Shown piece by piece: positions 1-8,229 of a stretch of 64,000 nt of DNA. The DNA lies in contig CBDAPN010000029.1 in NCBI GenBank assembly GCA_965198415.1, positions 496,001 to 560,000 on the forward strand, in the 5' to 3' direction. The notes under the pieces are model-generated. The model had not been told where the DNA came from. It did not search any database and was given only the letters and a program-made list of their open reading frames with translations. The stretch comes from Endozoicomonas sp965198415. GTDB lineage: Bacteria; Pseudomonadota; Gammaproteobacteria; Pseudomonadales; Endozoicomonadaceae. The position numbers were made by a program, and so were the translations under genes. How positions within the stretch are numbered: position 1 is the stretch's first letter; every line of letters starts with the position of its first letter.

Positions 1-27
1 ATGGTTTACCTCCCTGTCAACTATGAC

Positions 28-462
28 TCACATCCCGTAAATAGGTTCCTTTTTGTAATCAATGTCCAGATGATTATAAATACTGAGCATCTTGGCCCGT
101 AACTCTTCACGGCTATTCAGATTAAAGGCGGTAAAGATACGAGCGATGCGGCTTCTGATAACGTCACGGCTGACATTGGCTCGATCCATCATCTGTTCCG
201 TGCTGTATCCCAGCAACACCATCAGTGCAGTACTCCTGGCCTTCGGTGACAAGCCATAAAACTGATCAATTTCTTCCGGTGTTGGCGGTGGTAGATTCTC
301 AGCGTTCCTGATCACTGCATTGGTTACAGGTATGTCTTGATGGGGTGCGACTGAAATCGACTCGACGATCTTTTTATCATCAACAAACGATGATGGTTTT
401 CTCTGTACACGACAAAAGTGAGCTGACAGGATTCCTGCTATGAAACTTAGTGTCAAAGCCAA
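28..462 (-). CDS. LuxR-type helix-turn-helix protein, possibly N-terminally altered
   Basis: A 144-residue protein whose residues about 60-125 read like a LuxR C-terminal DNA-binding domain: an LSPKAR start in place of LTPRE, then GYSTEQMMDRANVSRDVIRSRI as recognition region and NLNSREEL at the end. No receiver or autoinducer domain is present. The only start in frame is a TTG at 462 with no Shine-Dalgarno sequence, and the first residues (ALTLSFIAGIL) are read from DNA that overlaps the beginning of the neighbouring IS4 transposase. The native N-terminus may therefore have been removed by that element. A DNA-binding role is likely from the family; the target is unknown. Confidence 0.55.
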   Translation of the reverse strand: MALTLSFIAGILSAHFCRVQRKPSSFVDDKKIVESISVAPHQDIPVTNAVIRNAENLPPPTPEEIDQFYGLSPKARSTALMVLLGYSTEQMMDRANVSRDVIRSRIARIFTAFNLNSREELRAKMLSIYNHLDIDYKKEPIYGM

Positions 463-476
463 GGTTTCAAACAGCT

Positions 477-1554
477 ATGAACCCCATCAACTCACTCACC
501 AAACAGTTTAAGCCCTATCTCCACTGGCACAAGTCACATCTGGATGTACTGTCTATTCTCATAGTGGCCATCATCAAACGACGCACTGTTAACTGGGCAG
601 AGCTGGCCACTACGTTTCCCGGCGTGGCCGCCACCCCTTCCTGCTATCGCAGAATCCAGCGCTTTTTCAAGGATGTGGCATTTGAAGAAGAAACCATCGC
701 TCAACTCATCGCTCATTTGTTTGCCCCGGAAGGGGCCTGGATGCTCAGCATGGATCGTACCAACTGGATGTTTGGCAAGTTCAAAATCAACATCCTATAC
801 CTTGCCATCAATTACAAAGGCATGGCTATCCCTATACTCTGGATACTACTGCCCAAAAAAGGGTGCTCAAACACTGTAGGAGAGAATCGATCTGTTGGAG
901 CGCTTTCAAAAAATCTTTCCGGAGCAGCCTGTGCGGAGGCTGTTGGCGGATAGAGAGTTCAGGGGGATACGATGATTAAAGTACCTGCGCTCGCATCATT
1001 GGCCTTTCTGTATCCGCATTCCGGTGAACACATTGGTCCCCAACAAGCACCAAAACAGAGAACTTCCCGTTCGAAGACTCTTTTCGTTAGGTATTGGTGA
1101 AACCATGGCGATGAAAAAGCCCCGGAAAGTTTGGGGGCAGATAGTTTACCTTGCAGCATCTAGAAAGGGGAAAGAGTTGATGGTTGTGAGCTGCGATGCA
1201 AACCCTTCAGCAGCTATTGCTGATTATTTGCAAAGATGGCAGATCGAAACCATGTTTCAGGCTCTGAAAGGACGCGGCTTCAACATGGAGGAAACACACC
1301 TGAAAGACCGGGATAAACTGTCGAAGCTACTGGCTGTATTGGCTTTGGCTTTTTGCTGGAGCTACAAGACTGGTGAATATGTCAACGAAGAGCATCCCAT
1401 CACGATCAAAACCCACGGTAGAAAAGCACAAAGCCTTTTCCGGGCAGGCCTGGATCACCTCCAGCGAATTTTCGATCATATTGAAACATGGCTTGATGAA
1501 TTCATTAAGATGCTATCACTCTTCTTCGAGTCCCGGTGGTGTAGGGCTTCATGA
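477..1554 (+). pseudogene. IS4-family transposase, frameshifted and with a nonsense codon
   Basis: Reading from ATG 477 (MNPINSLTKQF) the protein is a DDE transposase of the IS4 family. The first Asp is in the MDRTNW motif (about position 770), the second in ADREF (about 945-960), and the Glu in the YLQRWQIETMF signature near 1230. Two lesions are visible. A frameshift at about 873-880 moves the frame from KKGCSNT to ERIDLLE, and a TGA at 973-975 replaces the expected Trp codon after EFRGIR. The rest is collinear to the stop at 1554. The element is inactive and its terminal inverted repeats were not identified. Confidence 0.85.
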
Positions 1555-1638
1555 AAAATGTCGTGTACAGAGCAAACTCATATTCCACATTCATGAAGGT
1601 ATGATCTTGGAGTTAGTTCCAGACTTAGACAGAATGGA

Positions 1639-1830
1639 GAAGAGTTGATCGCTGTCTAATTCAGAACAACGCGAAGACTTCTGAGACAGCCATTGCCGAG
1701 GTTATCTTGCAAAGATGGCAGAACTACGAAACCATGTTTCAGGCTCTGAAGGGTGGCGGCGATCAATAATGGTGAAGCAAACGCACCTGAGAGATCAGCA
1801 GGATAAGCTCTCAAAGCTTTTGATTCCTCA
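1639..1830 (+). pseudogene. second, more decayed IS4 transposase fragment
   Basis: This stretch is a degraded duplicate of the neighbouring transposase around its catalytic Glu. Nucleotides 1690-1770 (CTTGCAAAGATGGCAG ... ACCATGTTTCAGGCTCTGAA) and 1790-1830 (encoding THLRDQQDKLSKLL) match 1215-1330 of the first copy, with several insertions, stops and frame changes. It shows that at least two related elements inserted here and decayed at different times. Confidence 0.7.
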
Positions 1831-1854
1831 AGCAGGTGAAACTCACGCAAAAAT

Positions 1855-2153
1855 TCCTGGCGTATCCTGCATGGAGTTACTATGCTCTGGGTGCGCCAAT
1901 GATGTCCTATTTGAAGAAAACTGTCAGCAATCAAAATTCGAGTTTCGGGCAAAGAAGATAGCACACGACCACATTACTATCCGGGCATTGGCTTGTGATC
2001 ACCTCCATGGTCGAATCCCCTTTTGCCTCCACCGTTATCGAGACATGTATTGATGAGTAACTTGGGCCATCAGAAGATCAGATTATCGCTCTGGTGGCCA
2101 TGATCCAGGCCTTGGCTGAGTACTTGGCATCCATCCTGAAAAATGTCAGCTGA
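1855..2153 (+). pseudogene. unidentified gene remnant with in-frame stops
   Basis: One frame reads as protein-like sequence interrupted by stops at 1959-1961 and 2058-2060, ending at TGA 2151-2153. Segments such as AYPAWSYYALGAPMMSYLKK and EDQIIALVAMIQALAEYL look like real coding sequence rather than random translation. I do not recognise the family. It could be the tail of a third transposase or of a gene disrupted by the IS4 elements upstream. From 2154 to 2384 I see nothing further. Confidence 0.3.
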
Positions 2154-2384
2154 CAACCAGACTCTCAAATGATGTATTTTTTAGTGCCTGATGTGTGCCA
2201 GCTTTAGTCTGAGTCATTCTTCTTGGCATTTGTTTCCCTTGATGCCGTTATGTTTGGTTGCATTTATACGACAGAATGAAAAAGTTCGCTAGCAGTTCAC
2301 AGCGCCTACCGGAAAAACGCCTGCGAACCACCGGCGCGACCTCAAGCAAAATTAAAACTAAAGTACTGATATTAAAAGACTAAT

Positions 2385-2424
2385 AAAGTGGAGGACTCGA
2401 AGGGCCAATTCCTCCACTTTTTCA
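2385..2424 (+). terminator. hairpin with T-tract
   Basis: An 11-bp perfect stem (AAAGTGGAGGA at 2385-2395 with TCCTCCACTTT at 2410-2420) is followed by further T residues, as in an intrinsic terminator on the plus strand. No intact plus-strand gene precedes it, so it probably belonged to the decayed gene upstream. Confidence 0.5.
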
Positions 2425-2536
2425 GAGAGAAGAGAGAAAACGGCAAAAAAGGGTCGAAAATAGTTTGTTTGCGGGGAGGGCGAATCCTCCAGCGAAATGC
2501 GTTTAACCCTTTGATTACAGGGCTCTATAAACGACA

Positions 2537-2566
2537 AAACCCTTACGACAGGTATCGTAAGGGTTT
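2537..2566 (-). terminator. intrinsic terminator of the tRNA-Val/tRNA-Asp unit
   Basis: A perfect 12-bp inverted repeat (AAACCCTTACGA, 6-nt loop, TCGTAAGGGTTT) lies 9 bp downstream of the tRNA-Asp 3' end. Read on the minus strand, the stem runs into TTTT. It most likely ends the tRNA transcript. Confidence 0.75.
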
Positions 2567-2574
2567 AAGTTGTA

Positions 2575-2651
2575 TGGCGGACCGGACGGGACTCGAACCC
2601 GCGACCTCCGGCGTGACAGGCCGGCATTCTAACCAACTGAACTACCGGTCC
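2575..2651 (-). tRNA. tRNA-Asp (GUC)
   Basis: A full cloverleaf of 77 nt including an encoded CCA (2575-2577). The acceptor GGACCGG pairs with CCGGTCC and the discriminator is G. The anticodon loop CCTGTCACG carries GUC, and the T-arm contains GGTTCGAGTCCC. It closely matches enterobacterial tRNA-Asp. It is the second gene of a two-tRNA transcript, 22 bp after tRNA-Val. Confidence 0.97.
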
Positions 2652-2673
2652 GCGTACAGGCACTCGCCTGAAA

Positions 2674-2749
2674 TGGTGGGTGATGACGGGATCGAACCGC
2701 CGACCCTCTGCTTGTAAGGCAGATGCTCTCCCAGCTGAGCTAATCACCC
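2674..2749 (-). tRNA. tRNA-Val (UAC)
   Basis: A 76-nt cloverleaf with encoded CCA. The acceptor GGGTGAT pairs with ATCACCC, the anticodon loop CCTTACAAGG gives UAC, and the T-loop is GGTTCGATCCC. It is nearly identical to E. coli tRNA-Val(UAC). It is the first gene of the Val-Asp pair, directly behind a strong sigma-70-type promoter. Confidence 0.97.
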
Positions 2750-2765
2750 TGAACTCGTGGTCGGT

Positions 2766-2793
2766 ATAATAGCGAATCGAAACATGCTGTCAA
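2766..2793 (-). promoter_or_regulatory. sigma-70-type promoter for the tRNA-Val/tRNA-Asp pair
   Basis: On the minus strand a consensus -35 TTGACA (2788-2793) is followed by a 16-bp spacer and a -10 TATTAT (2766-2771), placed 17 bp before the mature tRNA-Val 5' end. Strength and position suit a stable-RNA promoter. Confidence 0.8.
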
Positions 2794-3005
2794 CGGTTTT
2801 TGCTTTACTGAAAAAAATTTATGGTATTACCCGGCGAGTGAGGCTTAAGAACTGTCTAAAAATAAGTTCCCGATTTCACCCAGCTTCAGGAACACCTTGG
2901 TTGAAACTAGTAAAACAAGCCAGCGTGAAAGCCAATAGGCCTTCACATGTGATGCTTGAGCGTGCGCTGTAGTATCAATGCTTTTCTGAAGCTAACTGAG
3001 AACAG

Positions 3006-3518
3006 TTAGCTTGCTAAACGAATAAAACACTTTACTCGCCCTTCTTCTTGCAATTTATCAATGCGAATCTGCTGGATAGAAACACCTTGGTTAGTTTGCA
3101 GCTGTACCAACCAGCTCAACAATTTTTGGTAAGGAGCATCCTCAACCCAGACTGAGAGGCCTTTGCTGTCGGGCTGTACCCTGCCTAGGGTCACACCCGC
3201 CAGTTTTGCTGTGCTCGCTGCTGAGGATGACAAATCGCGTTTGCCTGAAGATGCTTGCTGAGTAATCAACAGTTCCTGCGCTTTGGGCAAGTTGCTGTGT
3301 AACCAGCGATGCATCTCTTCCTGATATACAAAGCTCAGTTTTTGTTTATGGGTCCACTCTGTTACCGGTTGCCAGGCCAAAAAGTAAAATAACCCAGCCA
3401 CCATAGTGGCAATGAGTAACAGCATTATTTTTTTGTCCCGGGATGGGCGCAGTTCATACCAGTTTGCAAACCGTTGCCAGTAGTGGTTGTTGAATAGAAG
3501 GTTATTCATTTTTGACAT
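3006..3518 (-). CDS. gspM: type II secretion system protein GspM
   Basis: 170 residues. A short basic cytoplasmic head (NRLPSRDKK-like region) is followed by one transmembrane helix at about residues 30-50 (IMLLLIATMVAGLFYFLAW) and a periplasmic ferredoxin-like domain. This is the GspM layout; the protein partners GspL in the inner-membrane assembly platform. It is the last gene of the gspE-M arm, 9 bp after gspL. A 10-bp inverted repeat at 2989-3012 overlaps the stop codon but has no T-tract. No gspN follows. Sequence identity within the GspM family is low, so the call rests on topology and gene order. Confidence 0.85.
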   Translation of the reverse strand: MSKMNNLLFNNHYWQRFANWYELRPSRDKKIMLLLIATMVAGLFYFLAWQPVTEWTHKQKLSFVYQEEMHRWLHSNLPKAQELLITQQASSGKRDLSSSAASTAKLAGVTLGRVQPDSKGLSVWVEDAPYQKLLSWLVQLQTNQGVSIQQIRIDKLQEEGRVKCFIRLAS

Positions 3519-3527
3519 GGAATTCTC

Positions 3528-4919
3528 TCATTGACGAATAGTGACTTTGGCAATTACTCCAGTTTTCCCCTGACTGGCATTGTCCAGCTTGCCACTGAGG
3601 TCTGAGGCATTCAGTTGGTCAAGAAACTGGTTCACAGCTTCCAGATTCTTGGCCGAAAACTCGTAAACCAGCAGACCAGAAACTTCATTAAAATCAAGAC
3701 TTCTCGGTTCCAGGCCTACCTTGGTATCCACCGAGTCCACAACACCGGATAATGCTTGTAACATAGGTAAAAAAGGTGTTTCAGTAGACTGGGTATTCAG
3801 GTTTTTCAGACGGTTTTCCATGATTTGCTTGATATTGAAAGACCTTTGCTGACGGGCTTTTGCCTGTTGTGCCTGTCGATCATTCGGGAAAACCGATAGG
3901 TAGCTTTTGATGGATTCATCCCAGAGGGATTCTGCCTGTTGCTGGTAAACGAACCCTTTGGTTGCACAGAGGCCAAGCTCAAGTACCAGCCAACAGGCTG
4001 CCACAGCACCCACAGGCCACCAGCGCCGGGCGAAACGATTGGATCTTCGCCGGCACTTGTAAACTCCCTGTCGGAAATCAATTAATTGGTTTTTTTTCCT
4101 GAACGCAAAATAACGACCGGCGAAGAGTGCAAAGATTGATTCCGCAAGGGGAAAGGTTTCTACCGGGTAGCCTCGCTCATGCAAAAGCCCGCTTATTTCT
4201 TCCACTTGAGCTGCGGGTATGCACAGCTGGTTGTCGGGATAGTACACTTTTACCTGTACAGGTTGTTGAGGCGCTGTTTCATCAACCGGTGCGGTTAGGG
4301 TATCGGAAATTTCGTGATCCGCGTGCTCAGGAAAAATCAGTGGTAGTGCTTCATAACTGAGGGTAACGCCTTCACTTGAGGGCATTGAGACCATCGCTGC
4401 GTCATTGTCGAGCAGTAAGGTGGTACAGTGCGCATCCGGCATCAAAAATTGCATTTCTGACAACACCCGATTCGGGGCAAGCTGGATCTCTTCAAATAAT
4501 GCCAACAGTGATTGCAAGGAAGCATGCGGAATGGCCGCCACCGAAACCTGCAGATCCTTTGTGGGAAAACCATGCACAATGTGCATAGCTTCAATATCCT
4601 GAGCCAGACTTTCTTCTACCAAGTAAGGGAGTGCCGTCCCAAGGTGCTTCTTTTGACCTGAATTGATGGTCAAATGCTTATAAAAACAGAGAGTTCCCCC
4701 TAAAAGCAGCACTATTTCATCAGGGTCGTCCGGCTGTTTATTGCTTTTATTGTCGGCGGCATGTTCCGACAGCCAAGCTTCTCTCAGTTGATAAATGGCA
4801 GTGAGGTGAAGCTCGCCTATGGGTTCACCTGCCATTGAAAACGTTCCCCATTGAACAACGGTATCAGAACCAACAGTACTCAATGGAGGGGGAATTCGTA
4901 TCAGTAGAATTTTTTGCAT
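3528..4919 (-). CDS. gspL: type II secretion system protein GspL
   Basis: 463 residues. The first ~250 form the cytoplasmic actin-like domain that binds the GspE ATPase. An Arg-rich stretch is followed by a single transmembrane segment near residues 300-325 (WWPVGAVAACWLVLELGL), and the periplasmic part ends in a ferredoxin-like fold used to dimerise with GspM. It follows gspK with only 2 bp between and precedes gspM by 9 bp, so translation is probably coupled. Length is slightly above the usual ~400 residues. Confidence 0.9.
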   Translation of the reverse strand: MQKILLIRIPPPLSTVGSDTVVQWGTFSMAGEPIGELHLTAIYQLREAWLSEHAADNKSNKQPDDPDEIVLLLGGTLCFYKHLTINSGQKKHLGTALPYLVEESLAQDIEAMHIVHGFPTKDLQVSVAAIPHASLQSLLALFEEIQLAPNRVLSEMQFLMPDAHCTTLLLDNDAAMVSMPSSEGVTLSYEALPLIFPEHADHEISDTLTAPVDETAPQQPVQVKVYYPDNQLCIPAAQVEEISGLLHERGYPVETFPLAESIFALFAGRYFAFRKKNQLIDFRQGVYKCRRRSNRFARRWWPVGAVAACWLVLELGLCATKGFVYQQQAESLWDESIKSYLSVFPNDRQAQQAKARQQRSFNIKQIMENRLKNLNTQSTETPFLPMLQALSGVVDSVDTKVGLEPRSLDFNEVSGLLVYEFSAKNLEAVNQFLDQLNASDLSGKLDNASQGKTGVIAKVTIRQ

Positions 4920-4921
4920 TA

Positions 4922-5971
4922 TTAAACCTCAGGCTCCCTTTTGAGCTGTCCCCAATATGCACTGGGTCCGATCTCTCTCCCGACAACCTGCACTTTTCCG
5001 TTGATATGTCTATAAAAGAGCGTTCGTAAGTAAAATGTTGTATCCCGAAAAGTCGCTGTTATTTGAGCACTGAAATACTGACTATTAAACGACACATGAT
5101 TACTTGAAAGCCCATCAAGCGCAGTCATAGCAACTAGGCGCTGAAGCTGCTCATTATTCGCTACCCCGTTTTCGTTACGACTATTAATAATGGCCTGAGC
5201 GTGTCCCTCAGAAATTCCTTTGTGAAAAGAGCGAATAATTTCAGCGTTCACAGTATTGAAATTTAGCTTTGATGAGTTAGGTATAACCGTAATATAGGGT
5301 AGCAATTTTTCAACTGCCTCATGGTCAAAACCGTCAATAAGAGCTAATTCTGATACCGATGCCATATCGGTCTGGCTGGTTCGTCGTGGTGGGTTCATGG
5401 ATAAGTAGAGCATGTCCTCGTTATCCGTTTGATAAAACTCCTCGACTTCACTTACCCAGCTTTTTATTTTCTGCGCCAGCTTAGGGTCGAGCGACTGGTT
5501 AAACAACAGATTTTCGAGCATATTAAAATAGTCCAGCCCCCTTCTTCGGTCATCTCCATGCCTAGAGCTAATAAAGTCGGTAAGCCAATTCAGATTAAAC
5601 AGGCTCTGTTCATCGCGTACTGATATTTCTATATTTCCCTGTTCAACTTCGTAACCAACGGTTTTCACATTCCAGGGCTCGTTCGCATGATCCACCATCC
5701 GGTCGTTTTTTTTATCGTCCTCAAAATCTTTTTGGATTAGCAGAGCAATATACTGTTCCGCTCCCATGGCATAGTGCTTAGCCTGTACTCTTTCCAGATA
5801 ACGGGCATTTTTTTCAGTATGAAACCAGAGGCTCGTAACAATCTTTGAGGCAATTGCCGTTATCAGAATGAATGTGATCAGCACATGAATCAAAGCGATT
5901 CCCGTTTGATGACCAGTCATCCTGGCAGGTCCGGTACGGCGAAGTGACAGATGCCCAGGTTCAATAGCCAT
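4922..5971 (-). CDS. gspK: type II secretion system minor pseudopilin GspK
   Basis: 349 residues from the ATG at 5971, chosen because GAGGG lies just upstream; a longer frame reaches 6001. The N-terminus has the prepilin-type hydrophobic helix (TGIALIHVLITFILIT), without the Glu found at position 5 in other pseudopilins, as is normal for GspK. The large globular domain has the acid-rich region and the helix-hairpin-helix part (LNFNTVNAEII) typical of the family. GspK caps the pseudopilus tip with GspI and GspJ. Its start overlaps the gspJ stop by 11 bp (ATGGCTATTGA). Confidence 0.9.
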   Translation of the reverse strand: MAIEPGHLSLRRTGPARMTGHQTGIALIHVLITFILITAIASKIVTSLWFHTEKNARYLERVQAKHYAMGAEQYIALLIQKDFEDDKKNDRMVDHANEPWNVKTVGYEVEQGNIEISVRDEQSLFNLNWLTDFISSRHGDDRRRGLDYFNMLENLLFNQSLDPKLAQKIKSWVSEVEEFYQTDNEDMLYLSMNPPRRTSQTDMASVSELALIDGFDHEAVEKLLPYITVIPNSSKLNFNTVNAEIIRSFHKGISEGHAQAIINSRNENGVANNEQLQRLVAMTALDGLSSNHVSFNSQYFSAQITATFRDTTFYLRTLFYRHINGKVQVVGREIGPSAYWGQLKREPEV

Positions 5972-6719
5972 TGATACCCTCAAATCTTTGCTGATGCTCA
6001 ATGTTCTGATAATTGAAGAATGACTCTTCCTCGGTAAATGGCCTGCTCATGTCCGAATTCGGCATATAAGTAGCCAAAGGCACGATAGTTATCATCGCAC
6101 CGACTTTTTCATGGGTTATGGTAACTTCTATAGCTTGGGGGATTCGTTTTAATGGGGTACGAAAGACCACACCAGGGGTCGATGATTTAGTTGGCGGCCA
6201 GGTTTTCACCCAGTCTCCGCTGATTTCAAGCACTCGAAATTTCACGTTTTTTACCCCTCTTAAAACGGTTTGGCGAATACGCTTGGTACCCGGCGCCCGA
6301 TCAAGCATAGGCCAGTAGTAGCGTATGAGCTCTTTACCTTCGAGTGAGTAAGCTACGCGCTGCAGCGTACTTCGTGTTGCCTGTAACGGGTTTTGCCAAC
6401 CTGCGCGGGTAAATTCAATGGCAGTCCCCCCGATACCTGGTAATCTGAGCGCAGGCTGTTGCCGCCCCTGATCATCTCGGATTGGCCGTTGCACGGCTTG
6501 AAAAAGGTCACTTTCAAGAATGATTTCAGCCCGCTGCAGTTCATCAAGCTCATCCATCACGGTATTCGTCACTTCCTGAGCCTTGGTAACAGACATGAAT
6601 AACTTGTAAGAGGCTGTGCTAATCATGGCGAACAGAGCAATGGCGACCATCAGTTCGAGCAATGTAAACCCTTTGCACCGAGACCTAGCTTCGGGCAGGG
6701 AATAAGTGGTGTGGCGCAT
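5961..6719 (-). CDS. gspJ: type II secretion system minor pseudopilin GspJ
   Basis: 252 residues starting MRHTTYSLPE. The start at 6719 forms a TAATG stop/start overlap with gspI; a longer frame to 6743 would lie inside gspI. A prepilin cleavage site (KG|FTLLELMVAIALF) is followed by a beta-rich domain with the GspJ-type PGTKRIRQTVLRGVKNVKF strand region. GspJ forms the pseudopilus tip complex with GspI and GspK. It sits in its usual place between gspI and gspK. Confidence 0.92.
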   Translation of the reverse strand: MRHTTYSLPEARSRCKGFTLLELMVAIALFAMISTASYKLFMSVTKAQEVTNTVMDELDELQRAEIILESDLFQAVQRPIRDDQGRQQPALRLPGIGGTAIEFTRAGWQNPLQATRSTLQRVAYSLEGKELIRYYWPMLDRAPGTKRIRQTVLRGVKNVKFRVLEISGDWVKTWPPTKSSTPGVVFRTPLKRIPQAIEVTITHEKVGAMITIVPLATYMPNSDMSRPFTEEESFFNYQNIEHQQRFEGINGY

Positions 6720-7153
6720 TATTCCGCAGGTCTCCGTAACCATGTAACCATCCTCACCAAAGGCACCGAGCCCTTTTGAGGCTCAACCTCTCCAAGAAAT
6801 ACTTCAACCTGGACTTTTCGTAAATCATCCACGTCTTCAGTAGCGGAGGTTTCCCGCACATACCACTGAGAGCCGGCATAGCTTTGAATTTGCGGTCGAA
6901 CTGCTGAACCACTCCAGCGCTGCTCAGCATATAGTGAGCTGAGGTAGTGATCAGCAATTTGGGAGGCCAGTACTTTTTCTTTTTGATACCGCATTTGACG
7001 GATGCTGTTACCATCAGAAAGAATGATTACTGTTGCCGCAAGCGCAAACACAGCCAGTGCAATCATCACTTCTAATAAGGTAAATCCGCTGTGTCGTGAA
7101 CGGTATTTACTCTTTAGCAAACAACGGATCGCTTTCAACTCCCACTGCATCAT
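6719..7153 (-). CDS. gspI: type II secretion system minor pseudopilin GspI
   Basis: 144 residues. The prepilin peptidase motif SG|FTLLEVMIALAVFAL is near residue 24, followed by a short globular domain as in GspI. The start ATGATG overlaps the gspH stop by 4 bp (ATGA) and the stop overlaps the gspJ start, so the three are probably translationally coupled. GspI is the core on which the tip complex nucleates. Confidence 0.92.
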   Translation of the reverse strand: MMQWELKAIRCLLKSKYRSRHSGFTLLEVMIALAVFALAATVIILSDGNSIRQMRYQKEKVLASQIADHYLSSLYAEQRWSGSAVRPQIQSYAGSQWYVRETSATEDVDDLRKVQVEVFLGEVEPQKGSVPLVRMVTWLRRPAE

Positions 7154-7647
7154 TGTCTGACTCTGGTCACCTTATTCAGTCCATCCGATTTCAGGATAAT
7201 CGAATGCTTTGGCTTATTTAGCGGCACAATCCGCAAGAGAAACGGGGTCATATGAAGTGCATCAAATACAACAACCGGAGTGCGCTCGTCTGGCAACTCA
7301 GAAATGAAGTCGCCTTCAAGGAGCACATTTAATGACTCTGATACCGGGTGCGGTTTAAACGGTTTCTCTTCAAGAAGCACCCACTTGCGCTGCTCGGTAG
7401 AATACGACCACCAGGAGTAGACCCCTCTCTTTAAAGAAAAACCATAAGGTATGTTATCCCTCAAAGCCTTATCTCGCATTTGATTAAGCGCTAAATGCAG
7501 CCGGACTGCTTCGTCTTGCTCATTGTTTTGCCGGCCCGTTAAATTATGCGCACCCAAAGCGAGGACACCAACAATGACGACAACCACAAGCATTTCGACC
7601 AGGGTAAAGCCATTTTGGGTAGAACGTCTCAGGTGTTGAAATACCAC
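7150..7647 (-). CDS. gspH: type II secretion system minor pseudopilin GspH
   Basis: 165 residues with a prepilin signal (NG|FTLVEMLVVVVIVGVLAL) near residue 13, followed by a GspH/FimT-like beta domain. It lies 2 bp after gspG and overlaps gspI by 4 bp. GspH joins the shaft of the pseudopilus to its tip. Sequence outside the signal helix is poorly conserved in this family, so position in the operon carries part of the assignment. Confidence 0.9.
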   Translation of the reverse strand: MVFQHLRRSTQNGFTLVEMLVVVVIVGVLALGAHNLTGRQNNEQDEAVRLHLALNQMRDKALRDNIPYGFSLKRGVYSWWSYSTEQRKWVLLEEKPFKPHPVSESLNVLLEGDFISELPDERTPVVVFDALHMTPFLLRIVPLNKPKHSIILKSDGLNKVTRVRQ

Positions 7648-7649
7648 CG

Positions 7650-8111
7650 TTATTTGTCCCAGTTGTTAATATCTGCATCAATACCTTCTCCCCCTTCCCG
7701 CCCATCGGCTCCAAGGGAGTAAAGGTCATATTTGCTGTGATTACCGGGGTACAGGTACATGTATGGATTACCCCAGGGATCTAAGGGAACCTTCTTCAGA
7801 TAACCCTCTGGATTCCAGCTTTTAGGCACAGGTGGCGAAGACGGTCTTTCCACTAATGCCTCAAGCCCCTGATCAAGGCTTGGGTAGACGCCGTTGTCTA
7901 GTCGGTACAGCTCCAGAGCCTGTGAGATTGATTCGATATCGGTACGCGCCACGGTAGCCTTGGCCTGATCAGGTCGAGAAAGTATTTTGGGAACCACCAA
8001 AGCGGCCAATATACCCAGAATCACCACAACCACCATAATCTCAATCAAGGTGAAACCACCGGCTTTTTTGCGAGCCTTTTGTTTTTTACGGCTGCTCCAT
8101 GTTTTTATCAT
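7650..8111 (-). CDS. gspG: type II secretion system major pseudopilin GspG
   Basis: 153 residues. A basic leader is followed by the cleavage site GG|FTLIEIMVVVVILGIL and the conserved major-pseudopilin core: ARTDIESISQALELYRLDNG, YPSLDQGLEALV, PLDPWGNPY, and the calcium-loop region SLGADGREGG near the C-terminus. GspG builds the pseudopilus shaft that pushes substrates through the secretin. A 118-bp gap separates it from gspF upstream, the largest spacing apart from gspE-gspF, which may hold an internal promoter given that GspG is needed in excess. Confidence 0.97.
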   Translation of the reverse strand: MIKTWSSRKKQKARKKAGGFTLIEIMVVVVILGILAALVVPKILSRPDQAKATVARTDIESISQALELYRLDNGVYPSLDQGLEALVERPSSPPVPKSWNPEGYLKKVPLDPWGNPYMYLYPGNHSKYDLYSLGADGREGGEGIDADINNWDK

Positions 8112-8229
8112 GCTTGATAACCTCGATTGTTGTAGAACTGTTTTTTAGAGCTATTTTGTGAAGCCTTTCAGTAAAGCTCTTCAATAAAGCTCTCCTGAAA
8201 ATGGCAAAGCCATTGCACACTGACACAGG

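Noticed and set aside
2388..2972. Open frames over and beside the two tRNA genes
   Set aside because: They translate tRNA and terminator sequence; no start context.
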